Positions 8,628 to 16,600 of a stretch of DNA of 36,623 bases are shown one piece after another. The notes beneath the pieces were generated by a model that saw only the letters and a list, made by a program, of their open reading frames with translations, ran no database searches and had not been told where the DNA came from. Both the position numbers and the translations under genes were made by a program. This DNA comes from an uncultured Prevotella sp. (GTDB lineage: Bacteria; Bacteroidota; Bacteroidia; Bacteroidales; Bacteroidaceae): the NCBI GenBank assembly GCA_944320255.1, contig CALUGU010000016.1, positions 1 to 36,623 of the forward strand, read 5' to 3'. Within the stretch, counting starts at the first letter, position 1; each line of letters starts with the position of its first letter.

Positions 8628-10448
8628 TTAGTCTTCTGACAAGTCAGCCACCATCTTGCGGTACATTGCATAGATATGCGTGCGCGAGACATAGCCGCGC
8701 AGATGTCTCTCACCGTCTACAACGGGAAGCATTGACGAATCGGTGCTGTCAAACTTCTTCATGACTTCCTCCATTGTGTCGCTAACCGAAAGCACTGTTT
8801 CAGGTTGGGACATCAACTGGCGAACCTTGAAATGGTGGTAAAGTTCTGTGCGGAATACAATGTGGCGCAGCTTCGTTATGTCTATTTCACCCAAAAGATT
8901 ACCGGCGTCGTCGAGCACAGGCAAGACGTTCTTATGGCTCTTGCTTATGGCATGGACAAGCGATGCGAGGTCTCTGTCAGGCGATACGGCGGTGTAACTC
9001 TTGTCGATTACGCTGTCAAGACTCATCAGCGTCAGCACGGCGCGGTCAGTGTGATGGGTTATCAACTTACCCTGCCGTGCCAGGCGCATTCCGTAAATGC
9101 TGTGCGGCTCGAATATTATAATGGTAAGGTAAGAACAGATGCTGACTATCATCAGTGGGATGAACATCTGATAACCACCCGTTATTTCTGCAATGAGGAA
9201 TATTCCGGTAAGGGGCGCGTGCATCACTCCTGCCATAACGGCCGACATTCCAAGGAGGGCGAAATTCTTTTCAGGCAGGTAAACGCCTATTTCATAAATG
9301 TTCCACACCCTCGCAAAAAAGAAACCTGCAAAAGCCCCGATGAACAGCGACGGCGCAAACGTTCCACCGCAGCCTCCGCCTCCGTTTGTAGCCGATGTGG
9401 CGAAAACCTTAGTCAACAGCACCATGCCGATATATGGTATCAGCATTTCGGAATGGCCATAGAACGGGGAATTATTGAGAATCATATCCCAATCAGCTTC
9501 TGTCTTGCCGCTAAGCAGGATGTTAATGCTGCCGTAACCTTCACCGTAAAGCGAAGGGAATATAAATATGAGCGGGCTTAACACCAACGCTCCGACCAAG
9601 AGTTTGAGTACAGGCTTGTTCTTCAAGCGTGCAAAACCGGCCTCGCACGCCGTCATGACACGTATGAAATAAAGACTTACGAAACCGCCGAACACCCCAA
9701 GCAGGATGTTTGCAGGTATGCGCTCTACGGGCCAAGGATTGTCTAACGTAAAAACGAACAACGAGTCGCTGCCCGTAAAAATATAAGTAAAGCAAGTGGC
9801 TGTGACGCTCGATATGAGGATGGGCAGCAACGAAGCCATCGTAAGGTCTATCATCAGAACCTCAAGAGTGAACACCAGCCCGGCGATAGGAGCTTTGAAG
9901 ATGCCCGCTATGGCCGCCGCCGCGCCACAGCCTACGAGCAACATCAGGGTCTTATTGTCCATCTTGAACAACTGCCCCAGGTTACTGCCTATGGCTGAAC
10001 CAGTAAGCACAATCGGTGCCTCTGCCCCGACGCTTCCACCAAAACCGATGGTTATGGCCGAAGCTATGACGGAACTCCAACAGTTGTGCCCCTTAAGGCG
10101 GCTGCGTTTGCTGCTGATGGCGTAAAGGATGCGCGTTATCCCGTGGCTTATCTCGTCTTTAACGACATAACGCACAAAAAGTGAAGTGATGTAAATGCCT
10201 ATCACCGGATATACAAGGTACATCCAATTGAAAGTCTCACTGTCAAAGCGTGAAGTCAATAAAAGCTCGATTTCCTCGATGATCCAATGCAGCAAATACG
10301 CAGCCACAGCGGCAAACAAGCCTACAAGAAAACTCAAGATGAGCGTAAATTGCTTGTCTGTCACGTATTGCTCACGCAGTTTTATAACACGCTGCATAAA
10401 CGTAAGTTCAGCCTGCGCAGCCTCTTGGTCAATAGTCCCTTGGTTCAC
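8628..10448 (-). CDS. ClC-family chloride channel/antiporter with CBS pair
   Basis: A 606-aa ClC protein: a transmembrane anion-transport domain (about residues 30-460) followed by two CBS domains (about 475-535 and 545-600) that usually sense nucleotides. The gating-glutamate motif appears as GAEAP at 141-145 with E143 kept. The later GxFxP motif is GTFAP. The proton-glutamate position of E. coli ClC (E203) aligns with V197 in FTLEVLM, which is typical of channels rather than H+/Cl- exchangers. The GTG at 10448 is 7 nt after the preceding stop; an alternative ATG is at 10397 (MQRVIKL), so the true start is uncertain. It is the last gene of a ROK kinase - TsaC-like - ClC run. Ion selectivity is not proven by sequence. 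Confidence 0.92.
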   Translation of the reverse strand: MNQGTIDQEAAQAELTFMQRVIKLREQYVTDKQFTLILSFLVGLFAAVAAYLLHWIIEEIELLLTSRFDSETFNWMYLVYPVIGIYITSLFVRYVVKDEISHGITRILYAISSKRSRLKGHNCWSSVIASAITIGFGGSVGAEAPIVLTGSAIGSNLGQLFKMDNKTLMLLVGCGAAAAIAGIFKAPIAGLVFTLEVLMIDLTMASLLPILISSVTATCFTYIFTGSDSLFVFTLDNPWPVERIPANILLGVFGGFVSLYFIRVMTACEAGFARLKNKPVLKLLVGALVLSPLIFIFPSLYGEGYGSINILLSGKTEADWDMILNNSPFYGHSEMLIPYIGMVLLTKVFATSATNGGGGCGGTFAPSLFIGAFAGFFFARVWNIYEIGVYLPEKNFALLGMSAVMAGVMHAPLTGIFLIAEITGGYQMFIPLMIVSICSYLTIIIFEPHSIYGMRLARQGKLITHHTDRAVLTLMSLDSVIDKSYTAVSPDRDLASLVHAISKSHKNVLPVLDDAGNLLGEIDITKLRHIVFRTELYHHFKVRQLMSQPETVLSVSDTMEEVMKKFDSTDSSMLPVVDGERHLRGYVSRTHIYAMYRKMVADLSED

Positions 10449-10455
10449 ACCCTTG

Positions 10456-11022
10456 TCATCTAATGATTTCCACTTCGCCGTTGCGCCTTATCCTTATTAT
10501 TTTAGAAGGTGTGTGCGGCTTTTTCTCCTGCCTCCGGCTGTAACAAACATAATCCACGGCGTTGAGGAGTTCTTCTGAAATGTCCTTGTAATTCTGGGCG
10601 GCCGGCTGTCCGCTGATGTTGGCGCTCGTCGATACTACTGGTTTCTGGAAGCGATAACACAACTCCTTAGAGAACGGTTCTTGCGTAATGCGCATCGCAA
10701 TGCTGCCGTCTTCTGCCGTAAGATTTTCGGCAAGACTGGTTGCGTTGTCAAGTATCACGGTTGTAGGTTGCGTGGCCAGCTCCATCACTTGCCAAGCAAC
10801 TTCAGGCACGTCACGCACATAACGTTGCAAGCGCGCCTCAGAGTCAACGAGGCAAATCAACGCCTTCGAGTCGTCACGCTGCTTTATCTTGTAAACCTTT
10901 GCAACGGCTTCGGGGTTGGTTGCGTCGCAGCCTATGCCCCAAACTGTATCCGTGGGGTAAAGGATCACGCCGCCATTACGCATCACCTCCACCGCCTTCT
11001 TAATGTCTTCTTGTTGATTCAT
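10456..11022 (-). CDS. L-threonylcarbamoyladenylate synthase (Sua5/TsaC/YwlC family)
   Basis: A 188-aa YrdC-domain protein. The family makes threonylcarbamoyl-AMP from threonine, bicarbonate and ATP, the first step of t6A37 formation in ANN-decoding tRNAs. The N terminus shows ILYPTDTVWGIGCDA and KIKQRDDSKALICLV, the conserved nucleotide- and threonine-binding segments; STSANISGQPA is the later conserved motif. It lacks the extra C-terminal Sua5 domain, so it is the short form. The spacing is 9 nt from the ROK gene and 7 nt to the ClC gene, implying one transcript, although the three functions are not obviously linked. The family is certain; which short-form name (tsaC or ywlC) applies is not decidable here. 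Confidence 0.93.
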   Translation of the reverse strand: MNQQEDIKKAVEVMRNGGVILYPTDTVWGIGCDATNPEAVAKVYKIKQRDDSKALICLVDSEARLQRYVRDVPEVAWQVMELATQPTTVILDNATSLAENLTAEDGSIAMRITQEPFSKELCYRFQKPVVSTSANISGQPAAQNYKDISEELLNAVDYVCYSRRQEKKPHTPSKIIRIRRNGEVEIIR

Positions 11023-11031
11023 ACGGTTATG

Positions 11032-12018
11032 TTATTCCTGTTCCTGTATGTCCCATCCTATTGCGCTGGCACCAAGCACAGCTGCGGAAGAACCGTCAAG
11101 GCCGCTGATGAGGAACTGGGCCTTGCCTTTGAATATCGGCATTACATGATTATCGTAACTTCTCTTTATCGGATACATTATCAAATCACCCGCCTTCGTC
11201 AGTCCGCCGAAGAAGATGAAAGCCTCAGGCGACGAGAACGCCGCGAAGTCAGCGCAAGCCTCGCCAAGCATTTCACCGGTAAACTCATAGACACGCTTGG
11301 CAAGCTCGTCGCCTTTACCTGCTGCAATAGAAACGTCAAGCGAAGTTATGTCTTCAGGTTTTATGCTGCGAAGCACTGACGGAGTTTCTGTTGTTGAAAG
11401 AAACTCGCGCGCAGTGCGGGCGACCCCTGTAGCAGAGCAATACGCCTCAAGGCAACCTGTACGGCCGCATCCACACGAACGTCCGTTCTCACGGCGCATG
11501 ATGACGTGCCCAAGCTCGCCTGCGAAGCCGTCGCATCCATAGACTAATTGGCCGTTGACAACAATCCCCGACCCTACGCCAGTGCCAAGCGTAAGAACAA
11601 TGAAATTCTTCATGCCGCGCGCCACGCCGTAAGTCATCTCGCCTATTGCGGCGGCGTTGGCATCGTTGGTTATGGCCACGGGGATGCCCAGTTTCTTCTT
11701 GAACATATCCGCCAACGGCACACAACATTCATGTCCCCACACTATATTAGGCGCATATTCTATCGTTCCACGGTAATAATTGGCGTTCGGCGCGCCAATG
11801 CCCATAGCCTTTATCTTGTCAATGCCGCCAACCTGGTCGATTATAATGTGCAACGCCTCAATCGAAGCGTCAACATAATCTTCAACATTAGCGTAATTTT
11901 GTGTTTTTATGGCTGTCGTGGCCTTAATGTAGCCACGACTGTCAACGATACCGAAAACTGAATTTGTGCCGCCAAGGTCAAGGCCTATGACATACGGCTT
12001 TAATATTTGTGATGTCAT
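11032..12018 (-). CDS. ROK-family sugar kinase (glucokinase-like)
   Basis: A 328-aa ROK protein, likely a cytoplasmic ATP-dependent hexose kinase. The phosphate-binding motif GLDLGGTNS is near residues 12-20, the catalytic aspartate is D119 in ITNDANAA, and LGTGVGSG follows. The ROK zinc site is complete: H171 in GELGHV and CGCGRTGC with C182, C184 and C189. There is no N-terminal helix-turn-helix, so it is a kinase rather than a NagC-type repressor. The frame stays open to 12078, but a promoter at 12054-12084 would put that start upstream of the transcript, so I choose the ATG at 12018. Substrate (glucose or another hexose) cannot be read from the sequence. Confidence 0.92.
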   Translation of the reverse strand: MTSQILKPYVIGLDLGGTNSVFGIVDSRGYIKATTAIKTQNYANVEDYVDASIEALHIIIDQVGGIDKIKAMGIGAPNANYYRGTIEYAPNIVWGHECCVPLADMFKKKLGIPVAITNDANAAAIGEMTYGVARGMKNFIVLTLGTGVGSGIVVNGQLVYGCDGFAGELGHVIMRRENGRSCGCGRTGCLEAYCSATGVARTAREFLSTTETPSVLRSIKPEDITSLDVSIAAGKGDELAKRVYEFTGEMLGEACADFAAFSSPEAFIFFGGLTKAGDLIMYPIKRSYDNHVMPIFKGKAQFLISGLDGSSAAVLGASAIGWDIQEQE

Positions 12019-12053
12019 TTGATAATTGTATTTATTTGTTGGCTCAATAGCTG

Positions 12054-12084
12054 CAAAGTTATCAAAAATCCAATACACGGCAAA
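12054..12084 (-). promoter_or_regulatory. Bacteroidetes-type promoter for the ROK - TsaC-like - ClC run
   Basis: On the minus strand TTTG (12084-12081), a 19-nt spacer and TAACTTTG (12061-12054) match the -33/-7 consensus. The ROK ATG lies 36 nt beyond the -7 box, which decides its start. Confidence 0.75.
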
Positions 12085-12099
12085 GTTTTATTGATAAAA

Positions 12100-12131
12100 T
12101 TTGTTTCTTTCGCAAAAAAATGGCAATTTTG
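12100..12131 (+). promoter_or_regulatory. Probable promoter for the LysE-family gene
   Basis: TTTG at 12100-12103, a 20-nt spacer and CAATTTTG at 12124-12131 (one mismatch to TAnnTTTG). The gene's ATG follows only 8 nt later, so the transcript would be nearly leaderless. The promoter lies back to back with the ROK promoter. Confidence 0.5.
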
Positions 12132-12139
12132 CAGACGTT

Positions 12140-12811
12140 ATGCCGTTTCAGTTTCATTTAGACATACTTGATTGGATATTCAAGGGCATTCTCATAGGCA
12201 TCGTGGCGTCTGCGCCAATGGGGCCTGTCGGCGTTTTGTGCATCCAGCGAACGCTGAATAAAGGGCGTTGGTACGGTTTTGTCACAGGCATAGGAGCGAC
12301 GATAAGCGACTTCATCTACGCCTTAATCACAGGTTTCGGAATGAGCTTTGTGATGAACTTGATAAACAACAACCACAACCGCCTGATATTGCAAATCAGC
12401 GGCAGCATCATGCTGATGGCGTTCGGAATATATTGTTTCCGCTCCGACCCGACAAAGAAAATACACGTAAGCGGTAAGAATAAAAAAGGTACGTTGGTAC
12501 ACAACTGCGTCACGGCATTCCTCGTGACCTTCTCCAATCCTTTAATCATCTTCCTTTTCATGGCGGCGTTCGCCCAGTTCGCCTTTGTCATACCCAAACA
12601 TCCGCTGCACATGTGCGTTGGTTATTTCAGCATTATATGCGGCGCCTTGCTGTGGTGGTTCGGGTTGACATGGCTTATAGACAAGGTAAGAAACAAGTTC
12701 GACAACAGCAGCATCGTCATCATCAACAAGATAATCGGGAGCATCGTCATCATTTTCTCCTTGCTCGTTTTCATAGGCACGGTGTTCAATCTTTACACGT
12801 TTCATTATTAG
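12140..12811 (+). CDS. LysE-family transporter
   Basis: A 223-aa membrane protein of the LysE/RhtB superfamily, which exports amino acids or related small molecules by proton antiport. Early in the protein, APMGPVGVLCIQRTLNKGRW is the family signature. About six hydrophobic segments follow, ending in a last helix (IIGSIVIIFSLLVFIGTVF). I choose the ATG at 12140 (MPFQFHLDIL) because the upstream in-frame start at 12101 would lie within the predicted promoter and adds a non-hydrophobic extension. The gene heads a four-gene plus-strand run whose gaps all hold GACAAG-type repeats. The substrate is unknown. Confidence 0.88.
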   Translation: MPFQFHLDILDWIFKGILIGIVASAPMGPVGVLCIQRTLNKGRWYGFVTGIGATISDFIYALITGFGMSFVMNLINNNHNRLILQISGSIMLMAFGIYCFRSDPTKKIHVSGKNKKGTLVHNCVTAFLVTFSNPLIIFLFMAAFAQFAFVIPKHPLHMCVGYFSIICGALLWWFGLTWLIDKVRNKFDNSSIVIINKIIGSIVIIFSLLVFIGTVFNLYTFHY

Positions 12812-12813
12812 CA

Positions 12814-12879
12814 GACAAGATACAAGCAGGCAAGCCGAAAACAAAAACTCCTTGCCTGATTGTGCCTTGCCCGCTTGTC
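12814..12879. repeat. GACAAG-type imperfect inverted repeat after the LysE gene
   Basis: It begins GACAAGATACAAGCAGGCAAG just past the stop codon and ends with CTTGCC...CTTGCCCGCTTGTC. The outer 6-bp GACAAG/CTTGTC pairs cleanly, and CAGGCAAG pairs with CTTGCCTG near the loop; the middle is out of register by about 8 nt. It could act as a terminator or an RNA-end hairpin. Confidence 0.65.
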
Positions 12880-12892
12880 AACCATATAAACA

Positions 12893-13435
12893 ATGTTCAT
12901 ATCACAAGAATTAAGGAAAAAAAGCATAGCCGAGTACCTTCTTTATATGTGGCAGGTGGAAGACATCATCCGCGCCTACGGCTGCAACCTTGGAAGGATA
13001 CGCCGCGAGTACATCGACAAGTTTGACTACACCGACGTGCAAAAAGACGAAATGGCCGACTGGTATGGCAACCTCGTAAGGATGATGAACCAGGAAGGCT
13101 GCCGCGAAAATGGGCACTTGCAAATCAACAAGATTGTGATGCAACAGCTTACGGAACTCAACGCCCAACTGCTGCAAAGCACGAAAAACCCTTTTTACAA
13201 CAGCGAATACTACAAAGTGCTGCCCTTCATCGTTGAGCTGCGCAAGCGCGGGGCTGACAATAGCGAAAACGAGATTGAGACGTGTTTCAACGCGCTTTAC
13301 GGCGTAATGATGCTGCGCCTGCAAAAAAAGAAAATAAGCCCTGACACTGAACACGCGATAAAAGAAATCACGACTTTCATCGGGATGCTGTCCGACTATT
13401 ATATGAAAGACAAGAAAGAACCGCTTGAATTTTAA
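12893..13435 (+). CDS. DUF4924 family protein
   Basis: A 180-aa soluble protein that I recognise as the Bacteroidetes-restricted DUF4924 family; no function is known to me. It is predicted mostly alpha-helical, with no signal peptide and no membrane segment. The N-terminal part has the conserved-looking RKKSIAEYLLYMWQVEDIIRA block. Charged helices follow, including ENEIETCFNALYGVMMLRLQKKK, and a short KKEPLEF tail. It lies 81 nt after the LysE gene and about 115 nt before rfbD, with repeats in both gaps. No catalytic motif can be pointed out. The family call is by recognition only. Confidence 0.78.
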   Translation: MFISQELRKKSIAEYLLYMWQVEDIIRAYGCNLGRIRREYIDKFDYTDVQKDEMADWYGNLVRMMNQEGCRENGHLQINKIVMQQLTELNAQLLQSTKNPFYNSEYYKVLPFIVELRKRGADNSENEIETCFNALYGVMMLRLQKKKISPDTEHAIKEITTFIGMLSDYYMKDKKEPLEF

Positions 13436-13446
13436 GAAGCGGGCAA

Positions 13447-13521
13447 GGGACAAGCAGACAAGGGACAAGCAGACAAGGGACAAGTAAACAAGGGACAAGT
13501 AAACAAGGGACAAGCAAACAA
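13447..13521. repeat. Five tandem copies of a 15-bp unit
   Basis: The unit GGGACAAGCAGACAA occurs twice exactly, then as GGGACAAGTAAACAA twice and GGGACAAGCAAACAA once, at 13447, 13462, 13477, 13492 and 13507. The copies are contiguous with no spacers, so this is a minisatellite and not CRISPR. It starts 11 nt after the DUF4924 stop codon. Confidence 0.95.
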
Positions 13522-13550
13522 GGGGTTTGCCAACTAAAAAAACAAAAGCA

Positions 13551-14408
13551 ATGAACATACTCATCACAGGCTGCAACGGCCAACTTGGCAGCGAAATCAG
13601 GCTGCTTGAGAAGGATTACAATCAACACACTTTCTTCAACACTGACAAGGACGAGCTTGACATAACAGACCAGCAAGCCGTTAACGACTTTATATGCCGC
13701 AACGAGATTGACGGCGTGGTGAATTGCGCCGCGTACACAGCCGTGGACAAGGCCGAGAACGACCAGAAACTAAGCACCGCCCTCAACACCGAAGCGCCGG
13801 CTTACATGGCGGCGGCCATCGGCCAGCGCGGCGGGTGGATGGTGCACGTGTCAACCGACTACGTGTTCAACGGAAAGAAGTTCACGCCTTACGTTGAGAC
13901 CGACACGCCTTGCCCGGACAGCGTTTACGGCAACACGAAACTTGCGGGCGAACTGGCTGTAAGCAAGTTCTGCAAGAACACAATGATCATAAGGACGGCA
14001 TGGCTTTATTCGCCGTTCGGCAACAACTTCGTAAAGACTATGCTGCGCCTCGGCGGCGAAAAGAGCGAACTCGGCGTCGTGTTCGACCAGATAGGCACGC
14101 CGACTTACGCCCGCGACCTCGCCGTGGCGATACTCACCGCCGTAGAGAAAGGCGTCAAGCCAGGCGTGTACCACTTCTCCAACGAAGGCGTTTGCAGCTG
14201 GTATGACTTCACCAAGGCCATACACCGCATAGCCGGCGTCACATCGTGCCACGTAAAGCCGCTGCACACAGCCGAATACCCCACGGCTGCCACACGCCCG
14301 GCTTACAGCGTGCTGGACAAGACAAAAATCAAGGAAACTTACGGACTGGAAATACCTTATTGGGAAGACAGCCTCGCAGAGTGCATCAAAATATTAGCAG
14401 ACAAGTGA
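13551..14408 (+). CDS. rfbD: dTDP-4-dehydrorhamnose reductase
   Basis: RfbD reduces dTDP-4-keto-L-rhamnose to dTDP-L-rhamnose with NAD(P)H, the last step in making the activated rhamnose used in surface polysaccharides. The 285-aa product starts MNILITGCNGQLGSE, with the Rossmann GxxGxxG motif at residues 7-13. It shows STDYVFNG with the catalytic S/T region and YGNTKLAGE carrying the YxxxK pair. I choose the ATG at 13551; the frame is open to 13527 but the extra residues (PTKKTKA) are not family-like. The usual partners rfbA, rfbB and rfbC are not in this window, so the pathway is presumably completed elsewhere. It shares the strand with, but no obvious function with, its neighbours. Confidence 0.93.
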   Translation: MNILITGCNGQLGSEIRLLEKDYNQHTFFNTDKDELDITDQQAVNDFICRNEIDGVVNCAAYTAVDKAENDQKLSTALNTEAPAYMAAAIGQRGGWMVHVSTDYVFNGKKFTPYVETDTPCPDSVYGNTKLAGELAVSKFCKNTMIIRTAWLYSPFGNNFVKTMLRLGGEKSELGVVFDQIGTPTYARDLAVAILTAVEKGVKPGVYHFSNEGVCSWYDFTKAIHRIAGVTSCHVKPLHTAEYPTAATRPAYSVLDKTKIKETYGLEIPYWEDSLAECIKILADK

Positions 14409-14521
14409 CAAGCAGACAAGCAGACAAGTGACAAAATATTAACAAGTAAACAAACAGACAAGTAATAAGCTGTCAGCAACAAAGCATAACAGGCTTGTTT
14501 GCTCGTTACTGACAGCTTGTC
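14402..14521. repeat. GACAAG-type repeats and hairpin between rfbD and prfC
   Basis: The sequence after rfbD is built of GACAAGCA, GACAAGTG and ACAAGTAAACA words up to about 14465. A hairpin follows with arms AAGCTGTCAG (14467-14476) and CTGACAGCTT (14509-14518). The segment ends in CTTGTC, complementary to the GACAAG words. The last GACAAG-like copy overlaps the final codons of rfbD. Confidence 0.8.
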
Positions 14522-14532
14522 AACTAAAAAAT

Positions 14533-16101
14533 ATGAATAAAGAAATCGAAAGGCGGCGCACGTTCGCGATAATATCGCACCCTGACGCCGGCAAGACAAC
14601 GCTCACCGAGAAATTCCTGCTCTTCGGTGGCCAGATACAGGTGGCCGGGGCGGTTAAGAACAACAAGATACGCAAGACGGCCACGTCTGACTGGATGGAC
14701 ATCGAGAAGCAGCGCGGCATATCGGTGTCAACCTCCGTAATGGAGTTTGATTACGAAGGATATAAGGTAAACATACTCGACACGCCGGGCCACCAGGACT
14801 TCGCCGAAGACACTTACCGCACGCTGACGGCGGTTGACTCGGCCATCATCGTGGTGGACGGGGCGAAAGGCGTGGAGGCGCAGACGCGCAAGCTGATGAA
14901 CGTGTGCCGCATGCGCTCAACGCCGGTGATAATCTTCATCAACAAGATGGACCGCGAGGGACGCGACCCGTTCGACCTGCTCGACGAACTTGAGCAGGAA
15001 CTTGAAATAAAGGTGCGCCCGCTGTCGTGGCCGATAAACCAAGGGGCGAAGTTCAAGGGCGTGTATAACATTTATGAAAACAAGCTCGACCTCTTCACGC
15101 CCGACAAGCAGCGCGTAACCGAAAAGGTGGAGGTTGACATCGACAGCGACGAGCTTGAGGCGCGCGTTGGCGATGCCGACGCCGCCAAGCTGCGCGAAGA
15201 CCTTGAGCTGGTGGACGGCGTTTACCCGGAGTTCAACGTTGACGACTACCGCAACGCCGAGGTGGCGCCGGTGTTCTTCGGCAGCGCGCTTAACAACTTC
15301 GGCGTGCAGGAACTTCTGAACTGCTTTGTTGAAATAGCTCCCAGCCCTCGCCAGACGAAGGCCGAGGAACGAATGGTGAACCCGGAGGAGCCGAAGTTCA
15401 CGGGCTTCATCTTCAAGATAACGGCCAACATCGACCCCAACCACCGCTCGTGCATAGCCTTCTGCAAGGTGTGCAGCGGCAAGTTCGAGCGCAACCATCC
15501 CTACCTGCACGTGCGCCTCGGCAAGACGGTGCGCATCTCGTCGCCCACGCAGTTCATGGCGCAGCGCAAGAGCACCATCGACGAGGCGTGGCCGGGCGAC
15601 ATAGTAGGCCTGCCCGATAACGGGATATTCAAAATCGGCGACACGCTCACCGACGGCGAACAGCTCCACTTCCGCGGGCTGCCGTCGTTCTCGCCGGAGA
15701 TGTTCAAATACATCGAGAACGACGACCCGATGAAGTCGAAGCAGCTGGCAAAGGGCATCGACCAGCTGATGGACGAGGGCGTGGCGCAGATGTTCGTCAA
15801 CCAGTTCAACGGCCGCAAGATTATCGGCACGGTAGGCCAGTTGCAGTTCGAGGTAATACAGTACCGCCTGGAAAACGAGTACAACGCCAAGTGCCGCTGG
15901 GAGCCAGTCCACCTGTACAAGGCTTGCTGGATTGACTCTGACGACCCGGCGGAGCTTGACTCGTTCAAGAAGCGCAAATACCAGTATATGGCGAAAGACA
16001 AGGACGGGCGCGACGTGTTCCTTGCCGACAGCGGCTATGTGCTCCAAATGGCGCAACAGGACTTCAAGCACATACGCTTCCATTTCACAAGCGAATTTTA
16101 A
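14533..16101 (+). CDS. prfC: Peptide chain release factor 3
   Basis: RF3 is the translational GTPase that removes RF1 or RF2 from the ribosome after peptide release. The 522-aa product has the full GTPase core: G1 SHPDAGKTT (residues 15-23), G3 DTPGH (83-87) and G4 NKMD (137-140). [10 protein letters not shown] and [17 protein letters not shown] are the characteristic RF3 segments of switch I. The C-terminal half with [12 protein letters not shown] and [17 protein letters not shown] matches RF3 domains II and III. Length is as expected. The gene ends the plus-strand run and faces a DUF1460 gene across a 664-nt repeat-rich spacer. Confidence 0.96.
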   Translation: MNKEIERRRTFAIISHPDAGKTTLTEKFLLFGGQIQVAGAVKNNKIRKTATSDWMDIEKQRGISVSTSVMEFDYEGYKVNILDTPGHQDFAEDTYRTLTAVDSAIIVVDGAKGVEAQTRKLMNVCRMRSTPVIIFINKMDREGRDPFDLLDELEQELEIKVRPLSWPINQGAKFKGVYNIYENKLDLFTPDKQRVTEKVEVDIDSDELEARVGDADAAKLREDLELVDGVYPEFNVDDYRNAEVAPVFFGSALNNFGVQELLNCFVEIAPSPRQTKAEERMVNPEEPKFTGFIFKITANIDPNHRSCIAFCKVCSGKFERNHPYLHVRLGKTVRISSPTQFMAQRKSTIDEAWPGDIVGLPDNGIFKIGDTLTDGEQLHFRGLPSFSPEMFKYIENDDPMKSKQLAKGIDQLMDEGVAQMFVNQFNGRKIIGTVGQLQFEVIQYRLENEYNAKCRWEPVHLYKACWIDSDDPAELDSFKKRKYQYMAKDKDGRDVFLADSGYVLQMAQQDFKHIRFHFTSEF

Positions 16102-16106
16102 TTGTT

Positions 16107-16340
16107 AGCAGACGAGCAGACAAGTGACGAGCAGACAAGCTTTTTTTTAGCAGACAAGCAGACAAGTGACAAGCAGACAAGGAAGTTTGCATTGTTTATT
16201 TAGTGACGGGCAAGCAAGGTATAAACATCCTTGTTTGCCCGTCACTCGTTTACTTATCAATCATCTGCTAAAAGAGACATCTTGTCTGCTCGTCTGCTAA
16301 AAAAAGGCTTGTCTGCTCGTCACTTGTCTGCTTGTCTGCT
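16107..16340. repeat. 60-bp inverted repeat enclosing an 18-bp hairpin
   Basis: The left arm 16107-16166 pairs with the right arm 16281-16340 at 57 of 60 positions. Each arm is itself made of AGCAGACAAG/GACGAG/GTGACAAG words around a T7-8 (or A7) run. The 114-nt interior holds a second hairpin: 16202-16219 pairs with 16229-16246 (18 bp, one mismatch, 9-nt loop). It starts 6 nt after the prfC stop codon. T-runs after the inner words could act as terminators in both directions. No target-site duplication is seen around the pair. Confidence 0.92.
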
Positions 16341-16429
16341 GAAAAAAACATCAAAACGTCAAATCTGTCTTGTCGGACTTTTTGCTCGAAATAGAACGGC
16401 GTCACAGCCAAAGATGCCCTTTTCACACC

Positions 16430-16539
16430 GTAAAGGGCATCATTAAGGGTGGTAAAGGGCGTTAATTCATATAGCAAAGGGCGTTAATTCAAGTAGTAAT
16501 AGCCGTTATTAAGGGTCGTAAAAGCCGTTATTACGGGTC
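16430..16539. repeat. Five degenerate tandem copies of a 22-nt unit
   Basis: Units begin at 16430, 16452, 16474, 16496 and 16518, each exactly 22 nt. They follow the pattern G(T/C)AAAGGGCGTTAATT... in copies 1-3 and GTAA(T/A)AGCCGTTATTA(A/C)GGGTC in copies 4-5. Dyads overlap the array: GATGCCCTTT at 16413-16422 with 16432-16441, and a perfect 14-bp pair at 16518-16531 with 16543-16556. Units are contiguous, so CRISPR is excluded. Confidence 0.85.
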
Positions 16540-16568
16540 AAGATAACGGCTTTTACTCATTAAAAAGA

Positions 16569-16600
16569 CCGTTTATGACGCCCGCAAGCGTCATAAACGG
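16569..16600. terminator. 13-bp perfect hairpin with 6-nt loop
   Basis: CCGTTTATGACGC (16569-16581) pairs exactly with 16588-16600. Reading the minus strand, CTTTTTAATG follows the stem, so it could terminate transcription of the DUF1460 gene. Between 16601 and 16765 I see nothing else definite. Confidence 0.6.

Noticed and set aside
13447-13521. Regular direct repeats that could suggest a CRISPR array
   Set aside because: The 15-nt units are contiguous with no unique spacers, and no cas gene is in the window. The 22-nt array at 16430 is rejected for the same reason.
13377-13676. Repeat protein reading LLVPC / SLVCL on the minus strand
   Set aside because: The periodic peptide is only the translation of the 15-bp minisatellite, whose length is a multiple of three.
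14917-16083. Long open frame (388 codons) on the minus strand inside prfC
   Set aside because: It is antisense to a clear RF3 gene and has no recognisable domain; its openness follows from codon bias in the GC-rich sense strand.
16107-16340. Insertion sequence or MITE
   Set aside because: No transposase, no target-site duplication, and the arms are made of the same short words as neighbouring gaps, so local expansion explains it as well.
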